Below, piece after piece: positions 62,831 to 64,000 of a DNA stretch of 64,000 nucleotides (the stretch's first letter is position 1; every line of letters begins with the position of its first letter). The translations under genes and the position numbers were made by a program. Where the stretch lies: positions 79,185 to 143,184 of the forward strand of contig JAKFVQ010000003.1 in the NCBI GenBank assembly GCA_021732085.1. The letters are read 5' to 3'. The notes beneath the pieces are model-generated. The model saw only the letters and a list, made by a program, of their open reading frames with translations. It was not told where the DNA came from and made no database searches. The stretch is from Candidatus Obscuribacterales bacterium. Lineage in GTDB: Bacteria > Cyanobacteriota > Vampirovibrionia > Obscuribacterales > Obscuribacteraceae.

Positions 62831-64000
62831 TTACTTGTATCGCTTACTTATTGCGGCGAGCGCTTGGTCAAGTTCTGCGGACGCCTTTCCGATGGCTTCT
62901 GCGAGGTCATTTTTCAGAACATCAGTTTTCATATTAATGCTCTCAAAGACCTCCTTGTTAAACTTGTAGTCTTTCACGGCTGCATAGAATTTATCAAGGT
63001 ATGTGTTATATGCTTTATAAATCTCTGCCGATTTCTGCGGATTCAGGGAGCCCAGCGGCTTTGCGCGTGGTCCCCAGCCGAATGGAAAGCGTACTGCGCC
63101 GGAGCAGCTTCTTAAGCCGTTTATACCTCTTATGCTAGCCCCAGATCCGGCTGCTCCTTCGCCAAGTTCGCCAAGACCAAGAAGGAGCAGTGCAGGCTCT
63201 CCCGTTCTCATGTAGAAATCAGCTAACTGTTCGGCTTCTGATCGAGATCCAGCATATCCCTCCCCACCGATTAGAGTTGACGGTCCATAATTCCCCCCGC
63301 CATCAACAGCTTGAAGTCCGAGCGGATCTCTTAGGCTCATTGGATTCCCGCCAACATAGCCATAAAGATTCGGTCCAAGTGCCTCACCAATCGGATCCCG
63401 GCTCAACCATCGGCCGAGTACCGGGTTGTAGGCTCTAAACATGGTCAGATTCAACCCAGACGGAGCGTGCACGTAGTAGCCCCCGTACTGGAAGTCTGCA
63501 TCCTGACTGCCCTGTAGCTTTGTAGCTATGCCATACGGATCATAAGCATACTGGGCTTCAATGGTCGTAGTTCCGCTTACGGTCTTGGTCATCTCCCTGG
63601 TAGAGCCAAGGTGATCGGTCGTGTAAAAGTAATTAGTAGGACTGCCAGAAGCGAAGTTCACCTGTCCTAATGGGAAGAACTGCTTGCCGTTCGAAAGGCT
63701 TCCTGAGCCGTCTCGTTCCTCGCATCTTTGCGCGCCACACCAAACAAACTGTCGGGTTGCAGTGATTGAACTACTTTGTGTTTCAACAATTTTGACCTGG
63801 CGACCAAGCGAGTCGTAGGCGAACTCTGTGAAATCTCCTGACCCGGGGTAGACGATCTTGATTAATCGGTCCTCGGAACCTGTCAATGATTTTGAGACAG
63901 AATCATGCATGAATTTAGGCTCATTACCATCTTGACCCTGAAACCAGGCTTTCGACAAAATCACGATGCGATTTTGCCGAAATCCCGCCTTCAGGGCTAC
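62831..64000 (-). CDS. Rhs-repeat polymorphic toxin, partial (runs off right edge)
   Basis: The frame stays open from its stop at 62831 to the window edge (codons before the GTG at 63964 read VALKAGFRQNRIVILSKAW), so the start and most of the YD-repeat shell lie outside. Visible: YD repeats (FTEFAYDSLGRQVKIVETQS), conserved core (YFYTTDHLGSTREMTKTVSG, AQYAYDPYGIATKLQGSQDA), signature VLGRWLSRDPIGEALGPNLY-GYVGGNPMSLRDPLG. The unique tip of about 165 residues starts with a Gly-rich helical segment (PALLLLGLGELGEGAAGSGA) and ends in helices (EIYKAYNTYLDKFYAAVKDY). Tip activity not recognised. Rhs toxins act on competitors after delivery. Confidence 0.9.
   Translation of the reverse strand, partial: VALKAGFRQNRIVILSKAWFQGQDGNEPKFMHDSVSKSLTGSEDRLIKIVYPGSGDFTEFAYDSLGRQVKIVETQSSSITATRQFVWCGAQRCEERDGSGSLSNGKQFFPLGQVNFASGSPTNYFYTTDHLGSTREMTKTVSGTTTIEAQYAYDPYGIATKLQGSQDADFQYGGYYVHAPSGLNLTMFRAYNPVLGRWLSRDPIGEALGPNLYGYVGGNPMSLRDPLGLQAVDGGGNYGPSTLIGGEGYAGSRSEAEQLADFYMRTGEPALLLLGLGELGEGAAGSGASIRGINGLRSCSGAVRFPFGWGPRAKPLGSLNPQKSAEIYKAYNTYLDKFYAAVKDYKFNKEVFESINMKTDVLKNDLAEAIGKASAELDQALAAISKRYK
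63448..63751 (-). repeat. Rhs core duplication, copy in the main gene
   Basis: Partner of 61915-62218; equal length, 304 bp, same strand. Confidence 0.88.

Overview
The window is bacterial chromosome: densely packed genes on both strands, Shine-Dalgarno starts, intrinsic terminators, ordinary use of TAA, TAG and TGA as stops, and no rRNA or tRNA seen. The mix suggests a non-photosynthetic relative of Cyanobacteria such as Candidatus Obscuribacter (Vampirovibrionia/Melainabacteria). That mix is many TPR proteins (some with kinesin-light-chain-type repeats), a Ser/Thr kinase fused to a helical repeat tail, PPDK with its DUF299 regulator, an RRM protein, CtpA-like S41 peptidases and many secreted family-restricted proteins. 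The assignment is inference from gene content, not from a marker gene.

Layout. 1-5.1 kb: a secreted protein with four ~70-residue helical repeats (cut by the left edge), a GH1 beta-glucosidase, a histone-H1-like basic protein, an EF-hand protein. 5.2-11.4 kb: a TonB-C-like protein, a UbiD decarboxylase, an S41 peptidase, a TPR protein, a pilin-like secreted protein. 11.4-20.3 kb: a Ser/Thr kinase, an OmpR-type regulator, an aldehyde dehydrogenase, an operon of a Tat-exported FAD oxidoreductase with a thioredoxin-fold protein whose first active-site Cys codon is TGA (candidate selenocysteine, followed by a SECIS-like hairpin), and an acyl-CoA carboxylase carboxyltransferase. 20.3-30.7 kb: a hairpin-rich non-coding stretch, two unknown proteins, MTA phosphorylase, a second S41 peptidase, a 1072-aa coiled-coil/DPF/TPR protein, a zinc-finger protein divergent from a MATE transporter across twin palindromes.

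30.7-36 kb holds three separate genes for nearly identical small two-helix exported proteins resembling VirB2/TrbC pilins, each with its own signal peptide and terminator, but no other type IV secretion gene. Between them lie a tiny protein with subtilisin-like and S41-like motifs, a lipoprotein, a Gln-rich protein and GC-rich non-coding DNA. 36-49 kb: a secreted CE1/PHB-depolymerase-type esterase, a TPR protein overlapping a 981-aa protein with a TonB-C-like end, the PPDK regulator and PPDK as an operon, a frameshifted Rpn nuclease, a RelA/SpoT-like protein and an RRM protein. 49-58.6 kb: a second PEP-utilising enzyme of rifampicin-phosphotransferase layout, a small secreted protein related to the first gene of the window, and a ~1677-aa adhesin-like protein with an embedded GH17-like glucanase domain.

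From 58.6 kb to the right edge is an accessory island: HTH and small-ORF remnants, a tyrosine recombinase, and an Rhs toxin array of two Rhs C-terminal tips, each followed by a putative immunity gene. A 304-bp core duplication and a 19-bp junction repeat show how the array grew. The Rhs gene at the right edge is open and runs out of the window.
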